43,124 nucleotides of DNA from a virus: positions 1 through 43,124 of the IMG/VR virus record IMGVR_UViG_3300035703_000161; one strand, given 5' to 3'. Shown piece after piece: positions 7,153 through 15,233 of this stretch. A program made the translations under genes and the position numbers. Numbering within the stretch: the stretch's first letter is position 1; every line of letters begins with the position of its first letter. The notes beneath the pieces were generated by a model that saw only the letters and a program-made list of their open reading frames with translations, did no database searches and was not told the DNA's origin.

Positions 7153-8351
7153 TGCTGCACGCCTCCTGCGAACTGCCCCGCTTGCTCAACCGGCACCATC
7201 GCGCCTTGAATCAGGTACTTCTCGCCGCCGTCGTAAGGGTTTAAATTTTCCTTGGCACGAATCTCGTTCGCGTTCAGCACGCCAATATTTCGCAGCGTGC
7301 TGTAGAACGTGCCGCGGCTCGCTGCATCGCCGCGCAACAGCGCGTCCATGTTGAACTCGGCGTAGTACAGCGCCGCTTCGCGCGGGCCGAAGAGCTGCAT
7401 CTTGATCCGCTTCTCAATGCGCGTCAGCCACGGCCGGATCGTGTGGGTCGCGAAGTCAATTCCCTGATGCTCGATGTTGTTATTGGTGGAGCGTGTCAGG
7501 TCCTGGATCATGTGCGGCGGGACGCGATAGATAGAGCAGATATCAGACTTCTGGTACTGTCTGAGCTCCAGGAACTGCATGTCCCTGTGATTGATCGAAA
7601 CTGTCTTGATCTCCCCGCCCTGCTCAAGCACGCCGATCTTGCCCGCGTTCTTCACGCCGCCGAACTCCTGGAGAAACCACGTTTGAAGGTTTTTCCTCGC
7701 CTCATTCGACAGCGCCTGCGGCACCGTCAGATAGGCCGGGGGCGTGGCGTTATTGCGGAAGAAGTTCGCCCCGTACGATTCAGCGTCAAGCGTCATCCCG
7801 ATGCTCTGCGCCATGTAGGTGACGGGCGAAAACCCAGTCAGGTAGTCTTCGCCGTCGTAGCCTAGGCCGGGGATGTGAAAGATATCCGAGGCCGTGTACT
7901 GATCTTGGCCGTAGGTGTAGACGAGAATTCCGGTTTGCTTGTCGCGTTTAACGGACATCTTCGACGGGTCCATCGGCACAAGCCGCGTCACGTCGCCCCG
8001 CTGATTCGTGTAGATGCGGGCGTAGAAGTTGCCCTGCAGACAGAGGCACTTCGCGGCGAGCTCCCAGAACTCAAACGCGCTCATGTCGTCGTTCGGCGAG
8101 TCGTGGAGCAGATAGTATAGAGCGTGGTTGCGATCGATCTCCCGGCCGTCCCGCGTGCGCCGGTAAACGCCACACGGAAGACTGCCGATCGTTTCGGCAA
8201 TCACACGGACGCAGGCCCAGACAGCCGACAGGCGCATCGCCGAATCAGCGGACACACCGAAGGTGTACCCGCCAACCGGCTTGTACCAGAAGTCGCTGTC
8301 AGGCGGGGGTGTTGCCCCCAGCTTGACCATCATTCGTCCGAAAAGATTCAT
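7149..8351 (-). CDS. Portal protein (HK97 family)
   Basis: A portal subunit of about 400 residues. Family features include 'SAVWACVRVIAETIGSLPCGVYR', 'HALYYLLHDSPN', 'FWELAAKCLCLQGNFYA', 'GFSPVTYM..SIGMTLDAE', 'DICSIYRVPPHMI' and C-terminal 'LNANEIRAKENLNPYDGG'. ATG 8351 is preferred. GTG 8357 and TTG 8360 are in frame, but both overlap the terminase stop and lack a better ribosome site. The gene follows TerL and precedes the protease. Confidence 0.93.
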   Translation of the reverse strand: MNLFGRMMVKLGATPPPDSDFWYKPVGGYTFGVSADSAMRLSAVWACVRVIAETIGSLPCGVYRRTRDGREIDRNHALYYLLHDSPNDDMSAFEFWELAAKCLCLQGNFYARIYTNQRGDVTRLVPMDPSKMSVKRDKQTGILVYTYGQDQYTASDIFHIPGLGYDGEDYLTGFSPVTYMAQSIGMTLDAESYGANFFRNNATPPAYLTVPQALSNEARKNLQTWFLQEFGGVKNAGKIGVLEQGGEIKTVSINHRDMQFLELRQYQKSDICSIYRVPPHMIQDLTRSTNNNIEHQGIDFATHTIRPWLTRIEKRIKMQLFGPREAALYYAEFNMDALLRGDAASRGTFYSTLRNIGVLNANEIRAKENLNPYDGGEKYLIQGAMVPVEQAGQFAGGVQQ

Positions 8352-8353
8352 AC

Positions 8354-9934
8354 TCACCAAGAAACTGAAACCGGCATCCGGTCTTCGTACACCGAGCGGT
8401 CAGAGTCGGGACCGACGACCATAATTCCCGTAGCCATAACCGCCGCGATCGCTAAGTCGTTCCGGCTGGAGTCCCGTCGCCGGTCAGAGTGAACCGGCTT
8501 GATATTCCCGGCCGGGTCGTGCATTACTTCCGTGCAGTCCAGGCACCAGCGGAAAACCGGGTTTCCGTCATGCACCAGCGTTTGCTCATGCACCAGCGAC
8601 TCGAACCGCTTCGCCGCGGGCGACATACTGCCGAACCCTTGGCCGAACTCGATAACCTTTAGGCCCGCCGCCTGCAGTTCTGCCGCCGTGTCTCGAGCGC
8701 CCCAGCGGTCAAAGGCGATGGCTTCGATGCGGTACTGCTCGGCGAGGTCTTTGATGTGCTGGACGACGTAGCGCCAGTCAGTCGTGTTGCCGGGCGTCAG
8801 CAGGACGTGGCCGTCTTCAGCCCAGATGTCGTAGCGAACGCCGTCCGATTGGGATTTCTCTTGTACTGCAGATTCCGGGATGTATCCCCAGGCTTTGTAA
8901 TAAACCTTGCCTTCGTAGGGCCAGCAGAGCGCGAAGGCCGTAAGGTCACGAACTGCCGCAAGATCCAGCCCGCCGTAGCAGGGCACGCCGGTTAGGTCCG
9001 GAATTTCACCGACGCAGGCGTCCCACTGGCGGAGTGGAATCCATTGCGAGTTCGCCGAGGTCCACTGATTTAGGTACAGCCTTCGGAATGTGTTCTGCCG
9101 CTCGGGTCGCGCCAGCGCTTGCCGGAACTCCTCTTCGTAGTCGCTGAGTTCGTGCAGGATACCTAGCGTTGGGAGAGCCATCGGCCAGAGCGATTGATCG
9201 GCCCAGTCCGACTCTTGCGGGACTTCGTAGATCAGCGGGAAGTAGCTATCGTCAACGACCTCGCCAGACAGCACCCGCTTCGCATACTTGTATTCGCGGT
9301 AGCAGATGCTTTCCTGATTGCTGCCCGCCGTCGTGATGACTACCCAGAGCGGATTTCGGCGCGACTTGCTGCCGGTCGTCAGGGCGTCGTATAGTTCCTG
9401 TTCCGCGGCGCCCCAGGCGTGGAGTTCATCGAAGACGACCAGCGAGGGGTTATAACCGTGCTTCCCAGCGCCGTCGCTGCTCAGTGCGCGAATCGTGCTG
9501 CCGGTTTCCTTGTGTCGAATCAGCTTTCGTGATTCGGTAATCTGTACCAGCGGTTCTAGATCCGGGTGAATCCGAATCATCGAAGCTACCGCATCGAAGC
9601 AGATGCTGGCCTGGTCGCGATCCTTCGCGGCCATGTAGATTTCTTGGTTTGGCTCCGGGCTCAGGAAGAACTCAGCGATGACCAGCGCGGCCACCGTTTG
9701 GGTTTTTGCCTGCTTGCGCCCCATGGAGCAGTACGACTTGCGGTAAACGCGCCGGCCGTCTGACCGCTTCCAGCCGAGGAGGTTGGCAATGAGCTTGCGC
9801 GAGTGCGGCAGGAGCACGAACGGCTCCGGCTCGCCACTCTTGGTTGACTTCGTCAGCGTCAACGTGCCGATCAGCGTCTCTGCCAGCGATACCGCGTCCT
9901 GGTCGAACCAGATACTACGCTCGCTGTTTCGCAA
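8354..9934 (-). CDS. terL: Terminase large subunit
   Basis: A 526-residue packaging ATPase-nuclease. The P-loop-like segment is SMGRKQAKTQT (70-80), a common terminase deviation from classic Walker A. Walker B is LVVFDE (165-170). The RNase-H-like nuclease has acidic positions D324 in GGLDLAAVRD, D409 in IAFDRWG and D493 in SSRNDLAIA. The start appears to be TTG 9934, because no ATG or GTG lies in frame nearby. The gene overlaps the small terminase by 20 bases. Similarity is closest to the Terminase_1/HK97 group. Confidence 0.93.
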   Translation of the reverse strand: MRNSERSIWFDQDAVSLAETLIGTLTLTKSTKSGEPEPFVLLPHSRKLIANLLGWKRSDGRRVYRKSYCSMGRKQAKTQTVAALVIAEFFLSPEPNQEIYMAAKDRDQASICFDAVASMIRIHPDLEPLVQITESRKLIRHKETGSTIRALSSDGAGKHGYNPSLVVFDELHAWGAAEQELYDALTTGSKSRRNPLWVVITTAGSNQESICYREYKYAKRVLSGEVVDDSYFPLIYEVPQESDWADQSLWPMALPTLGILHELSDYEEEFRQALARPERQNTFRRLYLNQWTSANSQWIPLRQWDACVGEIPDLTGVPCYGGLDLAAVRDLTAFALCWPYEGKVYYKAWGYIPESAVQEKSQSDGVRYDIWAEDGHVLLTPGNTTDWRYVVQHIKDLAEQYRIEAIAFDRWGARDTAAELQAAGLKVIEFGQGFGSMSPAAKRFESLVHEQTLVHDGNPVFRWCLDCTEVMHDPAGNIKPVHSDRRRDSSRNDLAIAAVMATGIMVVGPDSDRSVYEDRMPVSVSW

Positions 9935-10298
9935 GCTCTAACACCGTTGCGGCCGCGCTCTTGGCCTTTTCTTTCTTCACGTCCCGAACCCCAGCCCGAG
10001 CCCGATTCCTTGGCCCCATGTTCAACTGCGCCCGAAGCTCATCGATCTCCCGCTGAATGGCCAGCCACTCACGGTTATCTGTCACCGCGTCGCGCCGAAT
10101 CATCGCGTTCGCGAGGTCCGCGTACTGCTCAGAGTCCACTTGGAGAATGGAGACATTCGAGCGCCGGTTTTGATCGACCAACCGGGCGAACAGCTTTTTT
10201 GCCTTCGCGCTCAGTCCGGGCGGAGGAACGATTTCCTCCTGGATCAGTTGCACTTCTTTGGCCGGGTCGATGCGCGGCTGGAATCCTCTGGCTCCCAT
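9915..10298 (-). CDS. terS: Terminase small subunit (P27 family)
   Basis: A 127-residue DNA-recognition subunit. It shows the P27-like layout: basic N-terminus (MGARGFQPR), 'PPPGLSAKAKKLFARLVD', 'VDSEQYADLANAMIRRDAV', and a charged helical C-terminus. With TerL and the adjacent HNH nuclease it should recognise and help cut packaging sites. The HNH-TerS-TerL-portal order fits cos-type HK97 relatives. Confidence 0.88.
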   Translation of the reverse strand: MGARGFQPRIDPAKEVQLIQEEIVPPPGLSAKAKKLFARLVDQNRRSNVSILQVDSEQYADLANAMIRRDAVTDNREWLAIQREIDELRAQLNMGPRNRARAGVRDVKKEKAKSAAATVLELAKQRA

Positions 10299-10391
10299 AT
10301 TTCTACTTCTGTAGTACCTTTTCGGAAAGTTTCGACTTTATCGCACGCGATGGCGAACATGGTGCTGCGTAAAAACTTGTAAGGATTAGGG

Positions 10392-10715
10392 TTACCCCTC
10401 CCGTCTGATCCTCACCTCAGCCGCCGTCTTGCGTGCATGGCAGCGAATACACAGCGCCTGCAGGTTCGACCGGTCAAGTCTCGGCCCACCATCAGCTAGC
10501 GCGACGATGTGGTCTACCATCTGCGAGGCGTTTATCTGGCAGTGTCGGCAGATTGGCTCTTCTGCGCGAACCATGCGAGACAGCTGTTCCCAGGTCGCAT
10601 CGTATCCACGCCGGGTGGAGTCGGGTCTTAGGTCTGGCCTTGGCTGCTGATCTGGGCATCTCCCCTGGTGCGCTGTTCTGCATCGGGGGCACCAGCGGGG
10701 CGGGGCGAGGGGCAT
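10392..10715 (-). CDS. HNH endonuclease of the packaging module
   Basis: A 107-residue HNH nuclease with N-terminal zinc pair CPRC, then RGYDATWEQLSRMV, CRHC, 'MVDHIVALADGGPRLDRSNLQ' and CIRCHARKT. This is the HK97 gp74-like type found beside terminases and needed with them for specific cos cleavage in studied phages. It is distinct from the homing HNH at 517-1080. The start region overlaps the upstream 78-residue frame by 88 bases; ATG 10715 keeps the N-terminal zinc pair normal for the family. Confidence 0.9.
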   Translation of the reverse strand: MPLAPPRWCPRCRTAHQGRCPDQQPRPDLRPDSTRRGYDATWEQLSRMVRAEEPICRHCQINASQMVDHIVALADGGPRLDRSNLQALCIRCHARKTAAEVRIRREG

Positions 10716-10864
10716 GGGAATACGTCAGGACCTTCGCCGATGGTGGGATCGATGTGGACGGGGTAGCAGAGGAGCATGGTCCGACGGATTGCCAGTAGTA
10801 CGTCCTCGTAGTCAACGCCAGCGGCTGCAGGCGGCTCCAGGAACGACCGATCAAACCGCCTCAC
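10628..10864 (-). CDS. Small unknown protein overlapping the HNH gene
   Basis: A 78-codon frame beginning at GTG 10864, which overlaps the preceding stop (GTGA). The non-overlapping part reads MRRFDRSFLEPPAAAGVDYEDVLLAIRRTMLL, a plausible soluble helix. The last 29 codons run inside the HNH gene in another frame. The start-stop coupling favours a real gene; the long overlap argues against it. No family recognised. Confidence 0.42.
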   Translation of the reverse strand: MRRFDRSFLEPPAAAGVDYEDVLLAIRRTMLLCYPVHIDPTIGEGPDVFPCPSPRPAGAPDAEQRTRGDAQISSQGQT

Positions 10865-11076
10865 CGCCGATAGCCCGCGCAAACGTCCATCCGGTGCTCG
10901 TAGTACGAACTAACCGAAGCCTTCACCCGGCGCACCGTGTGATTGCCTTCCGCATCCAATCGGCCCCGCTCAGACTTCAGAATCGTGCGGACTTGCTGGA
11001 TGGGCTTGATGAGCTTCCAGGCTTTCAGTTTGCCGTTTGCCATCCGCACCGGCTGCAGCGCCTTGTACGCCAGCAT
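10861..11076 (-). CDS. First gene of the late transcript, unknown small basic protein
   Basis: A 71-residue basic protein (MLAYKALQPVRMANGKLKAWKLIKPIQQV...). ATG 11076 is chosen because the longer frame upstream (to 11343) runs through a promoter and a terminator hairpin. A perfect inverted repeat CGTCAG-N3-CTGACG (11077-11091) abuts the ATG and could hide the ribosome site. It might be a late regulator or terminase accessory; no family recognised. Confidence 0.5.
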   Translation of the reverse strand: MLAYKALQPVRMANGKLKAWKLIKPIQQVRTILKSERGRLDAEGNHTVRRVKASVSSYYEHRMDVCAGYRR

Positions 11077-11104
11077 CGTCAGGATCTGACGTTCCGTGGC
11101 CCGC

Positions 11105-11163
11105 AAAAAAAGAGGGCCGTCTTTCCGTCGAACCTCGAAAACAGGTTCAGCAAGAAAGACGGC
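11105..11163 (-). terminator. Leader terminator or attenuator before the late genes
   Basis: A nested hairpin read on the minus strand. The outer arms GCCGTCTTTC/GAAAGACGGC (11116-11125 with 11154-11163) enclose an inner GAACC/GGTTC stem. CCTC and a T7 run (11111-11105) follow. It lies about 190 nt after the predicted late start site and before the first late gene. It would stop transcription unless an antitermination mechanism acts. Confidence 0.65.
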
Positions 11164-11303
11164 ATGCAAATCGGAGAGGAGAACCGATGAAGACAAGAAA
11201 GCCCTCGGAGTTGAACGGCCCGTACTGCGTCGCCGTTCGGGTGCTGGACTCTTTTGCGCTGTCCCAGGCAAGCGGTAGCGTTGGATAAACTCTACAGGGG
11301 CAG

Positions 11304-11331
11304 GATATACCATCGGTTGTGGTGGTGTCAA
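11304..11331 (-). promoter_or_regulatory. Predicted late promoter
   Basis: On the minus strand TTGACA (11331-11326, perfect -35) is separated by 16 bases from TATATC (11309-11304). The predicted start is near 11297, reading towards HNH, terminase and all structural genes. It is the closest match to a sigma70 promoter in front of the late block. Confidence 0.6.
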
Positions 11332-11377
11332 CAGAAAACACAATATGTTTTGGTCGACACGCCCATGGCAGGATTCA

Positions 11378-11560
11378 TGGAACGCTGGAACGCTAGTGGA
11401 ACGCTACCGCAAATAGGTTAGCGTTCCACTCCAAACCAATGATTCTATATATACTTATCTCCTCTGGAACGCATGGAACGCTGAAAATACAAAAGTAGTG
11501 AAAACACAGAGAGGAAAATAGGGAATAGGAAATCGTGCGTTCCAGCGTTCCAGCGTTCCA
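11378..11560. repeat. Iteron field: nine copies of TGGAACGCT in both orientations
   Basis: Nine 9-mers in a gene-free 262-base region. Plus orientation: 11378, 11386, 11397, 11465 (last base A) and 11474. Minus orientation: 11420, 11536 (one variant base), 11544 and 11552. Adjacent copies overlap by one base, an eight-base period. An AT-rich stretch (about 11437-11460) lies between the two clusters. Such arrays serve as replication-origin iterons, terminase cosB-type sites or operators. Position between primase-helicase and terminase genes allows any of these. Confidence 0.85.
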
Positions 11561-11571
11561 CTCCTAAACGC

Positions 11572-11594
11572 AAAAAGCCCCGCCGAAGCAGGGC
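11572..11594 (-). terminator. Rho-independent terminator of the replication block
   Basis: Minus-strand hairpin GCCCTGC-TTCG-GCGGGGC with one G-U pair and an exceptionally stable C(UUCG)G loop, followed by TTTTT. It lies 12 bases past the primase stop and closes the early transcript. Confidence 0.9.
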
Positions 11595-11605
11595 CGATTG
11601 GTGCT

Positions 11606-13651
11606 CTAAAGTAGCCGTAAGCCTATGGCCGCTCGGGCTTTACGCCCTTGGAAGTGCAGCGGAGATGCTGTCACCTCATAACCGGCTGATCTCAGTAAAG
11701 ATGCAAACCACTGGGGCGTGACCGTCTTGCCGTACCATCGGCTAAACCGGTCCCGCATGTCTGGCAATGGCGCCCGGCCGCCTTCCTCAATCTCACACGC
11801 CTCTGCAATCCACTCCACTATCGGATTCTGACTCGCCCGATACTCTTCAACCTCAGCGCGTCCCACGCTGGTGAACGTCCCGCCGTTGAGGTACAACCGC
11901 TGGGCACCGTAAAGCGCCCAATGCAAGATCCCCTGAATCTCGGCGCGGAGCTTGTCCCAGATGGCCCGGTCCTGCTGCGCCAGCGGGATTACGTGATTGA
12001 ACGATATCAGGAGCAGCCGGTTAAACGTGCCCCGGCTGCGGTCGTTGATCGTAGGCAGTACGTTCGTGACGATTACGTGCTTGGCGATCGGCACGTCGAG
12101 CACGGGCGGCAGGAACTTCTCGTCAAACAGAATCGGCTCTTCCGTGCTCACCAGTGTTTTGAATCCACCATCGGCGATCATGGCGTCCGAGGTAAGCTCC
12201 GTGAGAAGATTGACCAGCTTGCCCCGCAGCGGCGCCCGCTTCCGCGGATCGTCCATAGACTCGACGCCAACCGCGCAGCAGTTCGCCTGTCCGGCCACTA
12301 CGCGCAACAAATACGGGATGGTCGATTTACCGCAATCGGATTCACCCTTACACAGCAGGGCTTTTTTATACGTCGCGTGGGGCATCAGGCAATAACCGAA
12401 GAACTCCTGCAGCGCGTCCTGCTTGGCGTCCTGGTCAACGTCGCCGCCGAAGTAGGTATCGAGGCACTCTTGCCAAACTGGGCACGTGCTTGAAGAGTCG
12501 TATTCATGCGGGACGCAGGATTGCAGATAGTCCTGCTTGCGATGCGAGCGGAGCGACATCGACCGCACGTCGATCACGCCGTTCATCAGCGGAATTTCGT
12601 ACTTCTCTAGATTCCGCCAGCGCACGTTATCGTTCCGTGATTCGTCCACGATGCGATTGGCGATCTCCGAACGCCGCTTCATGTTCGAGTGCCGCGGCTC
12701 GGCTCGGAGTGCCAGGTGCTTAAGCGATCCGGCGTCGATCTGGCCCCAGTGCGTGCCGTTGTACTGGTAGAGGACGCCGTTGTGATTCAGGAAGGCATGC
12801 TGCTGCATCAGCCGGTCAGCGTGGGCGTTGGGGGTGAGCTTGGCTGGAACTTCGACGTCGGATGCTTCATATTCGGCGTCAATGGGTTCGGGCTCGGCCT
12901 GCTGAACGTATTCCGGCGACATCCCCGGCGCGTACCGCTTGCAGACATCGGCCACCAGCTTCACGATGTTTTTTTCGGGAGGTACGATTTCACAGCGCTT
13001 TGAGAGAGTGATGAGCGCTGGTAGGATCTCGGCCTCGTCCATCCCGTACTTGGACCGCATCGAGCAGGCGTACTTGAACAGCGTTGTGTGCTGCTGGCCA
13101 TGCGGAATGATGTTCGGCGCTGGCCCGACTCGCTGACTGCCGGTAGGCTTCAGCCGCTCCAGTAGCCAGTCGGGAGCGTTTGCCGGTTGCCCTACAGGGA
13201 ACTCATCCGGGCAATCCCAGGCATACTCCTGCTTCGTGTCTGGGTGGATCGACGGCGCCGCAACGATGTAGCCACCGACGCCGCGGATGTCAATGTGCGG
13301 CCCGATCTTCGAGGTGGAGTTTTGGACAGCGAACTCAGGCGACTTGAACAGGAAGTGTCGGCCGTCCGTACCCGTGACCGCCGTGATCGTTTCCGGCAGG
13401 CTGACCGACTCCAGCCACTCGGCGGCATCGGCGTGCTTGGAATCGACGTCGAGGACGAACCACATCACGCCAGTCTTTAGGCCGATGTTGTACTGCGGGT
13501 TTTCTGTCCACCAGCGGCGGATTACGGTTTCGTCGGTTGTGGCGTCTAGGCATCCGTGCTTCGATGCGGGAATCTTCGAGAGCGGCTTGAGCGGATGAAC
13601 CGGCCAGCCGCGGCGGGCGTAGTGGAGGGCGGCGTCGATTAGTTTAGACAT
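11606..13651 (-). CDS. Primase-helicase: prim-pol plus D5/SF3 helicase
   Basis: A 681-residue replication protein. Residues about 1-165 form a bifunctional primase-polymerase domain with metal-binding VLDVD (66-70) and His99 in GTDGRHFLF. The C-terminal half is a D5-type superfamily 3 helicase: Walker A GESDCGKST (436-444), then 'LLTELTSDAMIADGGFKTLVS' downstream. A winged-helix-like tail ends the protein. ATG 13651 overlaps the SF2 helicase stop by eight bases and fits the family's N-terminus (MSKLIDAALHYARRGWPV). It is the main candidate for the phage replicative helicase-primase. Confidence 0.93.
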   Translation of the reverse strand: MSKLIDAALHYARRGWPVHPLKPLSKIPASKHGCLDATTDETVIRRWWTENPQYNIGLKTGVMWFVLDVDSKHADAAEWLESVSLPETITAVTGTDGRHFLFKSPEFAVQNSTSKIGPHIDIRGVGGYIVAAPSIHPDTKQEYAWDCPDEFPVGQPANAPDWLLERLKPTGSQRVGPAPNIIPHGQQHTTLFKYACSMRSKYGMDEAEILPALITLSKRCEIVPPEKNIVKLVADVCKRYAPGMSPEYVQQAEPEPIDAEYEASDVEVPAKLTPNAHADRLMQQHAFLNHNGVLYQYNGTHWGQIDAGSLKHLALRAEPRHSNMKRRSEIANRIVDESRNDNVRWRNLEKYEIPLMNGVIDVRSMSLRSHRKQDYLQSCVPHEYDSSSTCPVWQECLDTYFGGDVDQDAKQDALQEFFGYCLMPHATYKKALLCKGESDCGKSTIPYLLRVVAGQANCCAVGVESMDDPRKRAPLRGKLVNLLTELTSDAMIADGGFKTLVSTEEPILFDEKFLPPVLDVPIAKHVIVTNVLPTINDRSRGTFNRLLLISFNHVIPLAQQDRAIWDKLRAEIQGILHWALYGAQRLYLNGGTFTSVGRAEVEEYRASQNPIVEWIAEACEIEEGGRAPLPDMRDRFSRWYGKTVTPQWFASLLRSAGYEVTASPLHFQGRKARAAIGLRLL

Positions 13652-15233
13652 GGGCGTCGCCGCCTGAGAAGTCAGATTCGGTTCGATCAGGCGACGTACA
13701 CCATCCGCAGGGCGGGTGCCCCATGTGGCAAGTACAGGATTGCGGCTCGAACTGCCGGTTCCACGCCGCCCACCGATCCGCATACTCCTGAATCAGTCCC
13801 GCATTCTGCTCATTCCACTCCTTCCGCCACCCCGACTCCGGTCGCTGCTTGAAGATCCCCTCGTACTTCACGAACGCATACCCCTTCGAGAACGGCGAAC
13901 CGTCTTTCTTGCGCTCGGTGTGTTGGTCGCGGAGTAGCTGGAAGTACTTCCGCCTCCGCTGCGCCTCGGTGTACTCACGGATCCGCTTTTCGGTGACCTC
14001 TTCCAGCACGCCGTTGTAAACCTTCAGTTGCTTCTGCTTGGCGCGAACGGCGAACACATACCCGCACTTGCACACGTCGTCCTGTAGCTCCGCCACCTCG
14101 CCGCAGTCCGGGCATACCTTGAACGTCTCCGCATACGAAACCTGTTTGCCCCGCTTCCGCGTCGAGTCGTCCAACAACTGCCAGTTCTGTTCAGCAGTGA
14201 CTAGCCCGTGTTCCATAGTGCAGTTGCCGTGGTCCAGTATCAGGCAATCCGTCTTGCCGGGGGCCGTGCGCAATCCGCGGCCCGCCATCTGGAGATATAG
14301 GCCCTTGCTCTTCGTGGGCCGCGCCAGGACGACGGCAGACACCACGGGCACGTCTACGCCTTCGGTCAACACCATTGCGTTGCTGACGACCGTCAGGCGT
14401 CTATCGGCGAGGCGTTGCAGGATGGATTCCCGTTCTTGTTTCGGCGTCTCCCCGTCCAAATGCGCGGCGCGGATTCCAGCCGCCAGGAACGCCTCCACGA
14501 TGGTCCTGGAGTGCTTCACGCCCGCAGCGAATACCATTGTCGGCCGTCCGTTCGCCAGTCGCAGCCACTCGGTCACCGCATCGCCCACGAGGTGCGGTTT
14601 GTTCACCGCATCGGCGAGTTCGTCGCGGTCGTAGTCGTTGCCAGCTATCCGGACGCCATGAAGGTCGATGCGGCGACCAGCGAAGGAACGGGGCGGAACG
14701 AGGTGCCCCTGCTGGATCAGCTCCGCGATGGGCGGGCACTGCACCATTACGTCAAACATCGACGCGAGGCCTTTTCCGTCGCCGCGGATCGGCGTAGCGG
14801 TTAGGCCGATCTGGTATGGATTACCAGCGTTCCGGATGACTTCCTGATAGCTGTTCGCCGTCGCCCTGTGCGCCTCGTCGATCATGATGAGCGACGGCGC
14901 AACGTCGAAGTCCCGGTTCATGAGAGTCTGCACCGATGCCACCTGCACGAGCTCATGCGGCCGGTCGCGCCAGTGCTGCCCCATCACGACGCCGTGACGG
15001 ATGCCGAACTGGTCGAGGCGGGTAGAGGCCTGAGTCACTAACTCCGATCGGTGTGCTAAAAACCAAACCCTTCTACCTTTCGACACTGCGCTGGCAATGA
15101 TACTTGCGGAAATTGTGGTTTTCCCAGCGCCCGTGGGGGCAACTAGGAGAACCCTTCTTGCTCCGTCAGAAAACGCTACCCGAACCTGCTCTATGGCTGC
15201 TTGCTGATATGGCCGCAATTGTTGTCCGCTCAT
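13644..15233 (-). CDS. DEAH-box superfamily 2 helicase
   Basis: A 529-residue helicase with motif I APTGAGKTT (32-40), motif II DEAH (119-122), motif III TATP (145-148) and motif VI MAGRGLR. A four-cysteine zinc knuckle (CPDC...CKC, about 385-400) lies in the C-terminal region. The far C-terminus carries more cysteines (CTCHMGHPPCGWC). Similar helicases sit in phage replication modules, probably for recombination-dependent replication or fork remodelling. The start ATG overlaps the GIY-YIG stop by four bases. Confidence 0.92.
   Translation of the reverse strand: MSGQQLRPYQQAAIEQVRVAFSDGARRVLLVAPTGAGKTTISASIIASAVSKGRRVWFLAHRSELVTQASTRLDQFGIRHGVVMGQHWRDRPHELVQVASVQTLMNRDFDVAPSLIMIDEAHRATANSYQEVIRNAGNPYQIGLTATPIRGDGKGLASMFDVMVQCPPIAELIQQGHLVPPRSFAGRRIDLHGVRIAGNDYDRDELADAVNKPHLVGDAVTEWLRLANGRPTMVFAAGVKHSRTIVEAFLAAGIRAAHLDGETPKQERESILQRLADRRLTVVSNAMVLTEGVDVPVVSAVVLARPTKSKGLYLQMAGRGLRTAPGKTDCLILDHGNCTMEHGLVTAEQNWQLLDDSTRKRGKQVSYAETFKVCPDCGEVAELQDDVCKCGYVFAVRAKQKQLKVYNGVLEEVTEKRIREYTEAQRRRKYFQLLRDQHTERKKDGSPFSKGYAFVKYEGIFKQRPESGWRKEWNEQNAGLIQEYADRWAAWNRQFEPQSCTCHMGHPPCGWCTSPDRTESDFSGGDAHV

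Noticed and set aside
10244-10360. 38-codon minus frame before the small terminase (MFAIACDKVETFRKGTTEVE...)
   Set aside because: No ribosome site, and it ends inside the small terminase gene in another frame. The peptide looks plausible, but evidence is too thin to list it as a gene.
11187-11288. Plus-strand 33-codon frame (MKTRKPSELNGPYCVAVRVL...) with a good AGGAG site
   Set aside because: It runs against the late leader and has no plus-strand promoter. It lies in a region better explained as structured leader RNA, and its composition is not distinctive.
11077-11343. N-terminal extension of the first late gene to 160 codons
   Set aside because: The extension spans a consensus-like promoter and a terminator hairpin with T7, and its translation is low-complexity. 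The gene more likely starts at 11076.
11378-11560. CRISPR array
   Set aside because: Repeats are only nine bases, overlap, and occur in both orientations without uniform spacers.
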